Source of the DNA: Artemisia argyi
Lineage: Eukaryota > Streptophyta > Magnoliopsida > Asterales > Asteraceae
DNA length: 64,000 bases
Assembly (NCBI GenBank): GCA_030686995.1
Contig: CM060697.1
Coordinates: forward strand, 103,415,272 to 103,479,271
Reading direction: 5' to 3'
Under the pieces are notes generated by a model. The model was not told the DNA's origin. It saw only the letters and a list, made by a program, of their open reading frames with translations, and made no database searches. The translations under genes were made by a program, and so were the position numbers. How positions within the stretch are numbered: the stretch's first letter is position 1; every line of letters starts with the position of its first letter. This document shows, piece by piece, positions 32,656-45,600 of this stretch.

Positions 32656-35600
32656 ATCAAGGGAAATGCATTATTGTAATCTATATAGTTTAATTTCAAT
32701 TTTATGTATGTCGACTTAGTTGTCTCTTAATTTCCAGTGTAACTTTTATCTCTCAAGTATTGTAACAAGTGTTTTTAGTGTGAAATAAACCTGTTTCATC
32801 TTTTAATTTCAATCTCAATACCATTTTCAGTTCATACAAAATTTATCTCAAAAGTTTAAGTTACATTGAATGTTGTTAATATTGGTTATAATGGACTCAT
32901 AAGCTAATATAAGTTCCTTATATAGCTTATATAAGCTATTAGAAACAATAAAATCAGGTATAGTAATAAAAAACAAAAATACATAAAAAATAGTAAAAAA
33001 AAAAAATCCTTGGTGAGAATGAAAGAAGGCTTGGAGCAGGGTGTATTATGGATTGCCCTGGGTTAGTAGCTTAGTGGTAAGCTTATAGGAGTGTTCTCTG
33101 GTTCTGGTCCTTAGTTCTAGGCTTGGAAAATTGTGTAAGCTCAATTCTTAATTTTTGACATTTTACTGTTAATGATTCTAATTGTTGTTTATCTTTACTC
33201 TTTCTGCTTATTATATATTCTTAAGTTATTTTAGTGCTTAAAATTGTTAAGTTACTCAGTAGAAAAAAGTATTGTTCAATTTTTCATATTTCACTAAAAA
33301 ATGGTATAATTATGGTTTGTGAGTATTAGCTTCAATTGTTCATGTTTTTATGCTTTAATCAGATCATTTAATCATATGTTAACCTTTGAAATCAGTAGTG
33401 GAATCTAAATCCTTCAGTTGCTTTGAAATTACAAATTCAATAATCATATGGCAGTGTTTGGATTTGCTGGTATCTATTGGTTATACTGAGTTTGTGGTCT
33501 TATTTTTAATTGATACATGCTACACTAGGTCTGTTTAGGTCTTATAAGCCATAAAATTCAGTGACCTTTTGAGAAAAAGTCAAAAGTACTCTTAATCTCA
33601 TCTTAATAGTTATCTGTTAGTTTTTAAGGTTCCATAATCTGCATATCAGCTTATTACTTGGTGATATAACTTAAATTCATATTTAAGTAACCTAGTACAT
33701 CATAATAAGTCAGTAGATTAAGACCTAAGTTCATACAAGTCAACATATTAATATTTATTAAAAAGTCAAAAAAGTGCTTGTGCAGAAAATCTCCAAATTA
33801 GCAAGAATATTAGTGATTTTTGTGTCATGATCTAGGGCCTGAAACTTGTTTTGTGTAGACTCTACCAGCTAAACCTTTGATTTTCACAAGTTTTATAATT
33901 TTGGGAATTTTTTAAGTGGACCAAAGTACCCCTTGAATTGACCTGCAGGGCAACCATTTGCCCTGTGCACTCAGACCCCAGCAACACACCCAACTTTGGT
34001 GCTCATTTGTGGCTAACCCAGTGGGTCCCACACCCCATAGTTAGGCTCTTACAACCCCCCTCCTACCAGGCTTGAACCCTTGACCCTTGGTCTGACCTTT
34101 GCACCACTGGGACCCACCTGAAATCAGCTTGAAAGTCTGTCCCATTTCTGACCCAGAACTTCAATAAGCAGTTGCTTATTTCAGCTTTTTAGCTTATTCA
34201 TTGAGCTTATTTCAGTAAATCTAGCTTATTTAAGTCTAAACAACTTATTTGTACCAGGTTTCATCCTTGTGGACCCCACATAAGTCCATTTGTTCTTAAT
34301 TCCTTCTTTGGTCAAACTTGGTCAACAGTTTTGGTAATAAGCACTCATAGTGTTTATTCTGAGTTCATAAATTATTTTCCTTTACAAAAGTTTCTTATTT
34401 TAAGTATTTTATTAGTTTTATAAAACAAAAACCAGAAAAAAATAAACTTAATTATAGTGATAGCTTCTATTTAATAGAAATTATCTATTTAATTTTCTTT
34501 TTAGCTTATTTATAAGCACTTCTGCTATTTTATATTTTTATTAAATCTCTTATATATTAAAGTATTTTTATAAATTTTTCCAGAATTTTCCTTTGTCATT
34601 TGGTAATATTTAGAATTAATATTAGTTTATTTAATAATTAATTAATAAATAATAATTAAATAGCATAATTATATTTTATAAAGTACCACCTAGTTTTTAT
34701 AATCTTTATAGCTTTTATATAAGGTAAAACAATTTTATAAATTTTTCTAGGATTTATACTGTTCATTTTCTATTTTTAATAATATAAATAGTTTAATTGA
34801 TAATTAATTAATAAATAGAATAATAATTAGTAAATTAGATTAAAATTACATAATTTAAACTTTTTATAATTTTTTAGGATTCTTGTGATGGTTAATTAGA
34901 TATATTAAATTTTTCATAATTATCTAAGTCTTTTTAGTATTTATAATAATTTAAATCAATATAATTAGTTAAATAATAATTAAATAATAATTAATAATAA
35001 ATAGATAAATAGTGTGAAAAATATAATTTTAGTTTTAAAATAAGTTTTATAATATTTTAGACTTTTATAAATTTTAATTTTGTATTTCTAGACTTGTTTT
35101 ATATTTTTCTATTTATTAGTGAATTATTAACTAATTAAAAATAGTTATTAAATAATAATAATTAATTAAATAGTTATAAAAATAATTTAAATTTTCTAAT
35201 AATTTTATAATAAGTTTAAGATTCCAAAAATATTATTTTCATATTTGTGGAAGTTATATTTTACAGAATTCACGTTTAAATTTTGTACGTTTACGTTTAC
35301 TTAAATATAAACATATATTTTATGTCTTTTTACAATTTTCAGGTTTTATTAAATTTTAAATAAATTAGGATTATTAAAATAAATATTTCAAAGTTTATTT
35401 AATTTGCATTTAAGCCCCTAAGGCTTGCAAACTCCTACTATAGTTAAAGTTGTTTTTGTTTACGTTTAATTATTAAACGTTTACGTTTTCCAGTCCCTTT
35501 TCACTTGTACTTATCTGATTTCACGTATTAGTTGATATAGCTTATTAAAGCTATTCACACTTATATTTCAGTAGTACAATCACTTAAACCCTTTTCCTGT

Positions 35601-35764
35601 TCAATTCACCTGATCTCGAAGTCGTTTTATTTCAGATTTCACGCCTCGTTGGGATCTAACGATCCGGGGAAACACTAAACTCATCGGAGTATTGGCCTAA
35701 GCTGTTTGACTTGTTGACCATAACTTGGTTGATATTATCTGACTGTTTCAGACCAATCAAAATT

Positions 35765-35782
35765 TGGCGCCGCTGCCGGGGA
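35765..35782 (+). other. Primer binding site of the Athila-like element
   Basis: TGGCGCCGCTGCCGGGGA lies 5 bp after the LTR end. The primer tRNA is probably tRNA-Asp, from memory of such sites; not verified. Confidence 0.75.
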
Positions 35783-35960
35783 GGTGTGCTGCGTATTACG
35801 ACTTTTTGAAATATTTGTGAGTTTGAATTATCACACTTTGTTATATATCATCTTTTTGTCTATATTTCTTTTCTATTTTTAGTTTCCCGTCACTCTAAGT
35901 AATCTTAGAGTCGTCTCTAGTGCATGCGCACTCGTTCTTCTAGGTCAACAAGCACTTTCC

Positions 35961-38900
35961 GTGAGCTTGTCAGAATTTCCTCGAAGACGCCGTAGACGTT
36001 ATGCCCCAACAGCCGTATCTGAGGAACGTGCTGTTTCCCCAAAGAAAGTTATCATGGCGAAAGACTGTCCGATGAATGAGCTTCTCCAAGCACCCATTGA
36101 GGGTTACGGAGACGCTATTGTTGTCCCAGCCATTGTGGCTGAATACTTTGAGCTCAAAACCGGGTTACTAAATCTAGTAACCTCAAGCCAATTTTATGGT
36201 TTTGAGAGGGATGATCCCCATGCTCATATTCGATGGTTTAATAAAATTACCTCTACCATCAAATACAAGAACGTCCCTTCTGAAGCAGTCAAACTTCTTC
36301 TTTTCCCATTTTCACTTGAGGGGGCATCCCGGATTTGGCTGGAAAAACAACCTCCTCACTCAATAACGTCATGGGAAGATTTAGTTACCAAATTTGTAAA
36401 CGAATTTTTTCCCCCGTCCAAAACGACAAGTCTTAAAAATGAAATCATCAAATTTACTCAAAGGTTTGATGAATCGTTTGGTGACGCATGGGATCGTTTC
36501 AAAGAATTGCTTCGTCGATGTCCTCATCATGGTTTCACTGAATTAATGCAAATTGACACGTTTTATAATGGAGTGAGTCAATCTGACCAAGATTCTCTTA
36601 ATGCCTCCGCGGGAGGTAATTTTTTGAGTAAAACCACAAAAGAAGCTTTAGAAATCATTAAAAATAAGTCCAAGGTCCGCACTACACGCACAAAGCCATA
36701 TAACTCCCAAGTGAGTGCTGGTCCTTCTTCTTCATCACCCGTGAGTACTTCTAGCACCGATGCTAAGATAGATAAACTCACGGACGCCATTCAAGCTTTG
36801 GTTCTCTCAAACCAGAAAAAAGTCACTTTCACACAAAACCCTTCACATGCTGAAGTAAAAAAGGTGGAAGTTTGTGTCACTTGTGGTGGCCCACATGCTT
36901 ACTACAATTGTACTGCCACCGATGGTAGTCCTTTTGAAGCCAATGCCTTAGCTGGTACTACAAATCAGGGAGGTAACCAATACCGTCCTCAAATGGAACC
37001 AAGTTACCGTGCTAACACACATATAGGACCACCCGGGTTTAATCAAAACCCAAATTTGCAAAACAGAAACCAGAACCAACCTCGAATGAACCAAGGTTAT
37101 CAAAACCAAGGGAATTTCAATCCTGGACAGAATCAAGGTTTCCACAATCAAGGAAACTTTAACAGAAACAATTTCAACCCCGGAAATCATTTTTAGGGAA
37201 ATGGTAATCCAAATCAGGGAAATTTCCAGCCACAACAAGGTTATAATCAAAATAACCGTGTCCAAAATTTCCCCAACCAAACACAAGCCATTCTCCCAGC
37301 TCCACAATCATCATCTGATGAGTTGTTGAAGCAGTTCATGAAAAATCAAGAAGAGACAAACAGGTTGTTGGTCAGCCAGATTTCTGAAATTAAGAAATCT
37401 TTAAATGAACGACCCTCAGGCTCTGGAAAACTTCCGAGCAACACGATCGCAAACCCGAGGGGCGATGCAAAGGCGATCACGACCAGGAGCGGAGTTTCAT
37501 ATGATGGACCCACTGTTCCCACTACCCCTTCTTCTTCTTCTCCCAAGGTAGTGGAAAATAACGTTGAGGTAAATAAGGACGAAGTACTTCCTACTCATAA
37601 AGGAGGTACCCAAGACGTCCCACCTCATGTTGTCCCGAAACCCAAACCAAAACCTAGAGTTGTTTTTGAACCCAATGATATTTCAGTTGAAACACCAAAG
37701 TCCAAACCTTCTACCTCCTCTATTCCTTACCCCTCACGCTTGAGTGAGCAAAAGCTCCGTGAAAAAGCTAGTCACCAGATGGATAAATTCTTTCAAATCT
37801 TCCAAGATTTGCATTTTGACATTAGCTTTGCGGATGCTATTATTCTGATGCCCAAATTTGCATCGACAATCAAACACTTGTTAAGCAACAAGGAGAAACT
37901 GTTTGAAATGGCAAAGGCTCCCTTGAATGAGAACTGCTCAGCAGTTCTTTTAAAGAAGCTTCCCGAGAAGCTGGGAGATCCTGGAAAATTTCTAATACCA
38001 TGTGTATTTCCGGGAATGGTTGATTGCTATGCCTTGGCCGATCTTGGTGCAAGTATCAACCTAATGCCATATTCAGTTTGGAAGAAACTTTCTCTTCCTG
38101 ATCTTACTCCTACCTGCATGACTTTAGAGCTTGCAGACCGATCGATATCTCGTCCTCTCGGCATTGCCGAGGACGTGTTTGTGAAGGTAGGAGAATTTCA
38201 TCTCCCCGCTGACTTTGTAGTGGTTGATTTCGATGCTGATCAAAGGGTCCCTCTCATTGTTGGGAGGGGTTTCCTTAGAACGGGCCGTGCTCTTATCGAT
38301 GTATTTGAGCAAGAAATCACTCTGCGTGTGGGTAATGAAGCAGTTACATTTAACCTCAATCAAACCTCGGGGTACTCCTCCAATTATGATTCTGAAGCAG
38401 TTAATCAAATAGATATCATAGACATTGCTTCAGAGGAGTACTCTCAAGAGTTTCTTGGTTATTCTCATAATTCTGTGAGTGGGGATGCCACTCCATCATC
38501 CGAACCTATCATTTTCGACTCTTCCCCTTCTCTCACTCCGTTTGAGGGAAGTGATTTCCTTTTGGAAGAGGTCGAGGCTTTTCTCAAAAGTGATTCAGTT
38601 CCATCGGGAATTGATAACAATGAGATTGATCTGGAGGGAGATATTCTTCTCCTTGAGAGATTGCTAAATCAAGACAATTCTCCTCCACTCCCTCCCGTAC
38701 AACTTCATAATCAGGAAATCAAATATGTTGAGGAAACTGATGATTTTCCTGAGGTCGAACTTAAGGACTTACCTCCTCATCTTGAATACGCATTCCTGGA
38801 GGGTGATGATAAATTACCCGTCATTATTGCTAAAGGTTTAAGTGTTGAGGAGAAGATTGCTCTCATAAAGGTCTTGAAGTCAAACAAGCAAGCAACTGCT

Positions 38901-41669
38901 TGGAAACTCTCCGATATTAAGGGTATTAACCCAGATTTTTGTACACACAAAATCTTGATGGAGGATGACTTCAAGCCCGCGGTGCAACATCAAAGAAGGG
39001 TGGATCCAAAAATCCATGATGTGATTAAACAAGAGGTTCTTAAACTTCTTGATGCAGGATTGATTTACCCTATCTCTGACAGTCTATGGGTTAGTCCCAT
39101 TCATTGCGTCCCAAAAAAGGGTGGCATTACTGTTGTCACTAAGGAGGAAAATGAGTTGATTCCAACTCGGCTGGTTACCGGATGGCGTGTTTGCATTGAC
39201 TATCGTAAGTTAAATGACGCCACCCGCAAAGACCACTTTCCGCTGCCCTTTATGGACCAGATGCTTGAGAGATTAGCTGGAAACGAGTACTATTGTTTCC
39301 TTGATGGTTTCTCAGGATACTTCCAAATCCCCATTGATCCATCGGATCAAGAAAAGACTACCTTTACATGCCCTTATGGAACCTTTGCTTATAAACGTAT
39401 GCCTTTTGGCTTATGTAATGCTCCAGGTATGTTTCAGAGGTGCATGATGGCTATGTTTACCGACATGATCGGTAAAACTATGGAGGTCTTTATGGATGAC
39501 TTTTCGGTCATTGGGGATTCATTCCAAACATGTCTCACCAATTTAGAAAAAATGTTGAAAAGGTGTAAAGACACCAATCTATGTCTAAATTGGGAAAAGA
39601 GTCACTTTATGGTCAAAGAGGGCATTGTCCTCGGCCATAAGATTTCCAAGAATGGGATTGAGGTTGACAGAGCTAAGGTTGATGTCATTGCAAAACTGCC
39701 TCACCCTACTACCGTCAAAGGTATTAGGAGTTTCTTGGGTCATGCCGGTTTCTATCGTCGATTTATACAAGATTTTTCTAAAATCTCATGGCCTATGACT
39801 CATCTCCTTGAAAAGGATACTCCTTTTGTCTTCTCACCAGAGTGCATCGAAGCTTTTGAAACATTAAAGAAAAAGCTTACTGAGGCACCCATTCTTATTG
39901 CCCCCGACTGGGATTTACCCTTCGAGCTTATGTCCGATGCAAGTGATTTTGCTATCGGTGCAGTCTTGGGGCAACGCAAAACGAAACACTTTCAACCTAT
40001 CCACTACGCAAGCAAAACTATGAACGAAGCTCAAACTCATTACACCACTACAGAAAAAGAATTATTAGCTGTGGTGTATGCTTTTGAGAAATTTCGGACA
40101 TACTTAATCTTGACTAAAAGCGTAGTGTATACGGATCATTCGGCTCTTAAATATCTATTTGCAAAACAAGATGCAAAGCCGAGATTGCTCCGTTGGGTTC
40201 TCCTCCTCCAGGAATTTGATATCATTATTCGTGATAAAAAAGGAGCTGAGAACCTGGCTGCTGATCATTTGTCCCGATTAGAGAACCCTCATCAAGATGT
40301 GTATGAGAAAAAGGAAATAAATGAAACATTTCCTCTCGAAACACTCAATGTGGTTGCTTTTCGCGGAGATTCTACTACCCCATGGTTTTCCGACTTCGCA
40401 AATTATCATGCGGGTAACTTTGTTGTGAAAGGGATGTCAACCCAACAGTAGAATAAATTCTTTAAGGATGTAAATCATTACTTCTGGGATGACCCTTACT
40501 TATTCAAAATCTGTGCGGATCAAGTCATCCGACGGTGTGTATATGGACAGGAAGCCACTGAAATTCTCAAGGCTTGCCATGCTGGACCCACTAGGGGACA
40601 TCATAGTCCCAATTACACCGCCAAAAAGGTGTTTGATTCCGGATTCTTTTGGCCCACAATTTATAAAGATGCCCAGGATCTCATTAAAACCTGTGACGCT
40701 TGTCAGCGTCATGGAAACATTTCACAAAGAAATGAGATGCCACAAAATGCTATTCAAGTATGTGAAATATTTGATATCTGGGGCATTGACTTTATGGGGC
40801 CATTTCCATCGTTTAGAGGAAACAAGTACATACTTGTGGCTGTTGATTATTTATCAAAGTGGGTTGAAGCGAAAGCTTTACCCACAAATGATGCCCGAGT
40901 TGTAGTGAAATTCCTTAAATCTCTTTTTGCCCGTTTTGGAACTCCACGTGCTATCATAAGTGATCGTGGTACGCATTTCTGCAATGACAAATTTGATAAA
41001 GTCATGCAAAAGTATGGTGTAACTCACCGTCTTTCTACCGCGTATCACCCACAAACAAATGGGCAAGTTGAGGTTTCAAATCGTGGTATCAAAAGGATAC
41101 TTGAGAGGACTGTTGGTGAAAACCGTGCTGCCTGGTCGGATAAATTAGATGACGCACTATGGGCTTTTCGTACAGCTTATAAAACACCTATTGGGTGTAC
41201 ACCTTACAAGCTTGTGTACGGAAAGACATGTCATCTACCGATGGAACTTGAGCACAAAGCCTACTGGGCATTGAAACATGCCAACTTTGACCTCAAAACT
41301 GCGGGTGATCACAGAAAAGTTCAAATGAATGAATTAAATGAACTACGTGATCAGGCTTACGAGAACTCTTTAATCTATAAAGAAAAAACAAAGAGAATTC
41401 ATGACTCAAAAATAAAGAACCGCGTTTTTAACGTTGGTGATCGAGTACTTCTTTTTAATTCTAGATTAAAGATCTTCTCGGGTAAATTAAAAACCCGTTG
41501 GACTGGTCCATTTACTATCACTAAGGTTTATCCATATGGTACCGTTGAGTTATCTCAAAATGATGGTCCATGTTTTAAAGTAAATGGCCATCGTGTGAAA
41601 CACTACTTTGGAGAGGACATCCCAAACATGGTTGTCCCGGATCTCCAAACTTTCCCCAAGGACAATTAA
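35961..41669 (+). pseudogene. Athila-like Gag-Pol polyprotein with two amber stops
   Basis: A single frame of about 1,900 codons is closed only by TAG at 37194-37196 and TAG at 40449-40451. Order: gag capsid domain (HAHIRWFNKITSTIKY, ASRIWLEKQP), knuckle CVTCGGPHAYYNC, Asn/Gln-rich tail, [TAG], protease (ADLGASINLMP), RT (GWRVCIDYRKLND, FLDGFSGYFQIP, FMDDFSV), RNase H (LMSDASDFAIGAVL, TEKELLAVVYA, YTDHSALKYL), [TAG], integrase ([10 protein letters not shown] with [39 protein letters not shown]) and a C-terminal [13 protein letters not shown]. The frame begins at GTG 35961. A nearby ATG at 35924 (MRTRSSRSTSTF) is one frame off, which suggests a single-base indel near 35960. Confidence 0.92.
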
Positions 41670-41996
41670 ATTCGGGGTCGAGTCAAGCTAGCGACTCGGT
41701 AAACAAAAACAGTAGCTTCCTCATGGACAATTCAATTCGAGGTCGAGTCAAGCTAGCGACTCGGTAACCAAAAACAGTAGCAATATGGGTTTTCACTCAT
41801 ATTTCTGATTTCTTTCTCTTTTCTACCACCCTAGTGTGGGGGAGATGCCCCACATGTTGTATATATGTATATATCTTAAAAAAAAAAAAGATGTAAATAG
41901 CCTAAAATAAAGGTTATTAATATTTCCTTCTTACGTTCTAAGTATCGGTTTAACACCCGGTGTTTTGAATATTGAGGGCAATATTCATTTCTAAGT

Positions 41997-42012
41997 GGGG
42001 GGGGGGGGGGGG
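41997..42012 (+). repeat. G16 homopolymer within a PPT-like word
   Basis: CTAAGT followed by 16 G and ATT. It is probably an expanded AGTGGGGGAT polypurine motif. Its exact length is prone to assembly error. Confidence 0.8.
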
Positions 42013-42037
42013 ATTCTCACGAATTCAAACACATGTT

Positions 42038-42249
42038 CCATCAAGCACCCTCATTTGATCAAAATTTAAAGTTTTTTCACACTTAGAAATGCAATAAATG
42101 GTATTTAGTCTGCCATGTCTAACCCACATAAGGATTGGCTAATCCATCAAGCACCCTCATTTGATCAAAATTTAAAGTTTTTTCACACTTAGAAATGCAA
42201 TAAATGGTATTCAGTCCGCCATGTCTAACCCACATAAGGATTGGCTAAT
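42038..42249 (+). repeat. 106-bp tandem duplication
   Basis: CCATCAAGCACCCTCATTTG through GGATTGGCTAAT occurs twice in direct succession, differing at a few bases. Confidence 0.85.
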
Positions 42250-42649
42250 CCAGGAGCAAACGGCTCTTGGTAAAGATATCTCAAAACCGTTTATGGCTTG
42301 CAATTTGCCAAAAATTGTATGGTACCTCAACTCGCCATATCCTAAAAAGAGAATGAGTTGGCTAGCCCGCAAGATTATGGCTTGTGGTAAAGGCAGTGGA
42401 AAAACCATAATTGGTAATCAGCTCACCAAGATGTTGACTATTCCATCAAGAGTTGGCTAGTCCAGAAGCAAACGGCTTTTGGTAAAGACAAATCAAATCC
42501 GTTGACAGCTGGTGGTTTGCTAAAAATCACACGGTTATCAGGTGTGCCACAGTTCTTACACCTGGCTACTACAGAAGTGATGGCTTTTGGTAAAGAGTAA
42601 AAATCCATTAAATTTTTCTAAAAAAGATTGCTAGGGACTAGCAATAGTT

Positions 42650-42662
42650 TAGTGTGGGGGAT
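42650..42662 (+). other. Polypurine tract of the Athila-like element
   Basis: TAGTGTGGGGGAT directly precedes the 3' LTR. Confidence 0.75.
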
Positions 42663-45600
42663 TGATGAGTGTGTAAATACTCATCATTTCTGTTACATTT
42701 AAACTGCAAAAACATATAAAAACACACAGGAATGCCTTAAAATACATAAAATATCCCTGGATTGTGTTTTTATGCAAAAGGATTGAAAACTGATGAAAAA
42801 CAAAACATTTCACATAATTTACAGTTTCAGTCCCTGAACTTTGAAAAATTGGCAAAACTAGTCCCTGGTAAATCAAAAACATGAAAAATATCATCAAAGG
42901 TCCTTAGGGATTTATAAGTTGTCAAGTATAGTCCTTTTAAGTTAAAATTTTCAAAATGACAATTTTAGTCCCTCAAGTTTGGAAAATGTCAAAAATAGTC
43001 CCTAAGGTTTTGTAAATACAAAAATATGAAAAATAAGCCTTGTACTATTATTAAAAGACAAAATTGGGCTTTATGATAACTTTTGAGAAGTTACAAGTTA
43101 AACCCTTCAAATTTCAGAAAATTACAAGTTAGGTCCCTGGAGTTTGTGGAATTGGCAGAAAAGGTCCCTGGTATTTGAAAATGGGAAAAACACATCTTTG
43201 GTCCTTGGGTTTTTCATAAATGACAAAAATAGTACTTGTAACTACTTTGGGAAATTACAAAATCAGTCCCTCTATTTTTGTAAAAATTACAAAAGTGGTC
43301 CTTGTGTAAACCTTAACAAACCGGACCCCTTTTATAAATAAAACCCCAAACCAATCCAGTCCAAAACAAAACAGCCTACCCCTTTTTATTTTTCCTTGGG
43401 CCTAGCCTTTTTCCCAGCCCACCAAAGCAAACCCAACATCCATTTTAATAAAACGGGGGTTTGACCCCTCGTTGACCCGTCTTCCCCAATACTACCTTCC
43501 CTGTTCACTACCCTCTCCCACACCTGCAACTGAAAACCATGGTGGTTTCACTCCACCTCACCACCTCACCAGCTGGCCAAACACCTCACACCCCTCATCA
43601 TTTCAACCCACACCCCAATTAATGCTTCTCCACCACTCAACACTTCACCTCTCCCTCACAGACCTCTGTTTTCAGCCTAAACCCACAACTTGGCCACTAA
43701 ACCCTTCCAATCTTGTCCCCTCCACCTCCTAATACCACCAAAGTTCCTTAATTGTTCTAAAACTGCCCATAGACACGTGGGAGCATTTTGGCGCCAAAAC
43801 AGAATTTAAAGGCTAGGATGACTTACAGTGATCCAATGGTTGAGGTTATTGATGGGAAATGCTCAGGATCAAGTGGAGAGTGCAATAAGTCTATAAAGAT
43901 CAAGGGAAATGCATTATTGTAATCTATCTAGTTTAATTTCAATTTTATGTATATCGACTTAGTTGTCTCTTAATTTCCAGTGTAACTTTTATCTCTCAAG
44001 TATTGTAACAAGTGTTTTTAGTATGAAATAAACCTGTTTCATCTTTTAATTTCAATCTCAGTACCATTTTCAGTTCATACAAAATTTATCTCAAAAGTTT
44101 AAGTTACATTGAATGTTGTTAATATTGGTTATAATGGACTCATAAGCTAATATAAGTTCCTTATATAGCTTATATAAGCTATTAGAAACAATAAAATCAG
44201 GTATAGTAATAAAAAACAAAAATACATAAAAAATAGTAAAAAAATAAAAATCCTTGGTGAGAATGAAAGAAGGCTTGGAGCAGGGTGTATTATGGATTGC
44301 CCTGGGTTAGTAGCTTAGTGGTAAGCTTATAGGAGTGTTCTCTGGTTCTGGTCCTCAGTTCTAGGCTTGGAAGATTGTGTAAGCTCAATTCTTAATTTTT
44401 GACATTTTACTGTTAATGATTCTAATTGTTGTTTATCTTTAATCTTTCTGCTTATTATATATTCTTAAGTTATTTTAGTGCTTAAAATTGTTAAGTTACT
44501 CAGCAGAATAAAGTATTGTTCAATTTTTCATATTTCACTAAAAAATTGTATAATTATGGTTTGTGAGTATTAGCTTCAATTGTTCATGTTTTTATGCTTT
44601 AATCAGATCATTTAATCATATGTTAACCTTTGAAATCAGTAGTGGAATCTAAATCCTTCAGTTGCTTTGAAATTACAAATTCAATAATCATATGGCAGTG
44701 TTTGGATTTGCTGGTATCTATTGGTTATACTGAGTTTGTGGTCTTATTTTTAATTGATACATGCTACACTAGGTCTGTTTAGGTCTTATAAGCCATAAAA
44801 TTCAATGACCTTTTGAGAAAAAGTCAAAAGTACTCTTAATCTCATCTTAATAGTTATCTGTTAGTTTTTAAGGTTCCATAATCTGCATATCAGCTTATTA
44901 CTTGGTGATATAGCTTAAATTCATATTTAAGTAACCTAGTACATCATAATAAGTCAGTATATTAAGACCTAAGTTCATACAAGTCAACATACTAATATTT
45001 ATTAAAAAGTCAAAAAAGTGCTTGTGTGCAGAAAATCTCCAAATTAGCAAGAATATTAGTGATTTTTGTGTCATGATCTAGGGCCTGAAACTTGTTTTGT
45101 GTAGACTCTACTAGCTAAACCTTTGATTTTCACAAGTTTTATAATTTTGTGAATTTTTTAAGTGGACCAAAGTACCCCTTGAATTGACCTGCAGGGCAAC
45201 CATTTGCCCTGTGCACTCAGACCCCAGCAACACACCCAACTTTGGTGCTCATTTGTGGCTAACCCAGTGGGTCCCACACCCCATAGTTAGGCTCTTACAA
45301 CCCCCCGCCTACCAGGCTTGAACCCTTGACCCTTGGTCTGACCTTTGCACCACTGGGACCCACCTGAAATCAGCTTGAAAGTCTGTCCCATTTCTGACCC
45401 AGAACTTCAATAAGCAGTTGCTTATTTCAGCTTTTTAACTTATTCATTGAGCTTATTTCAGCAAATCTAGCTTATTTAAGTCAAAACAACTTATTTGTAC
45501 CAGGTTTCATCCTTGTGGACCCCACATAAGTCCATTTGTTCTTAATTCCTTCTTTGGTCAAACTTGATCAACTGTTTTGGTAATAAGCACTCATAGTGTT

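Larger units (their letters stand above)
31419..35759 (+). repeat. Athila-like 5' LTR
   Basis: 4341 bp. It begins with an 8-bp inverted repeat (TGATGAGT ... ACTCATCA). Then come an array of RGTCCYT words (31584-32062), a C-rich stretch (32100-32520), G-box and E2F-type sites, a TATA box and about 1 kb of extremely AT-rich DNA (34380-35400). It ends CAGACCAATCA. Confidence 0.93.
41670..42662 (+). other. Post-pol region without env-like ORF
   Basis: Where some Athila elements carry an env-like ORF, none is visible here. The stretch holds two copies of a TTCGRGGTCGAGTCAAGCTA unit (41671-41768), three PPT-like words (41832, 41992, 42650), a G16 run and a 106-bp tandem duplication. Short modules (TTGGCTAGTCCAGAAGCAAA) repeat imperfectly. 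Confidence 0.65.

Noticed and set aside
35961..35963. GTG as a true start of the Athila-like Gag
   Set aside because: More likely the original ATG is at 35924 and a single-base indel shifted the frame. GTG is only where the open frame happens to begin after that.
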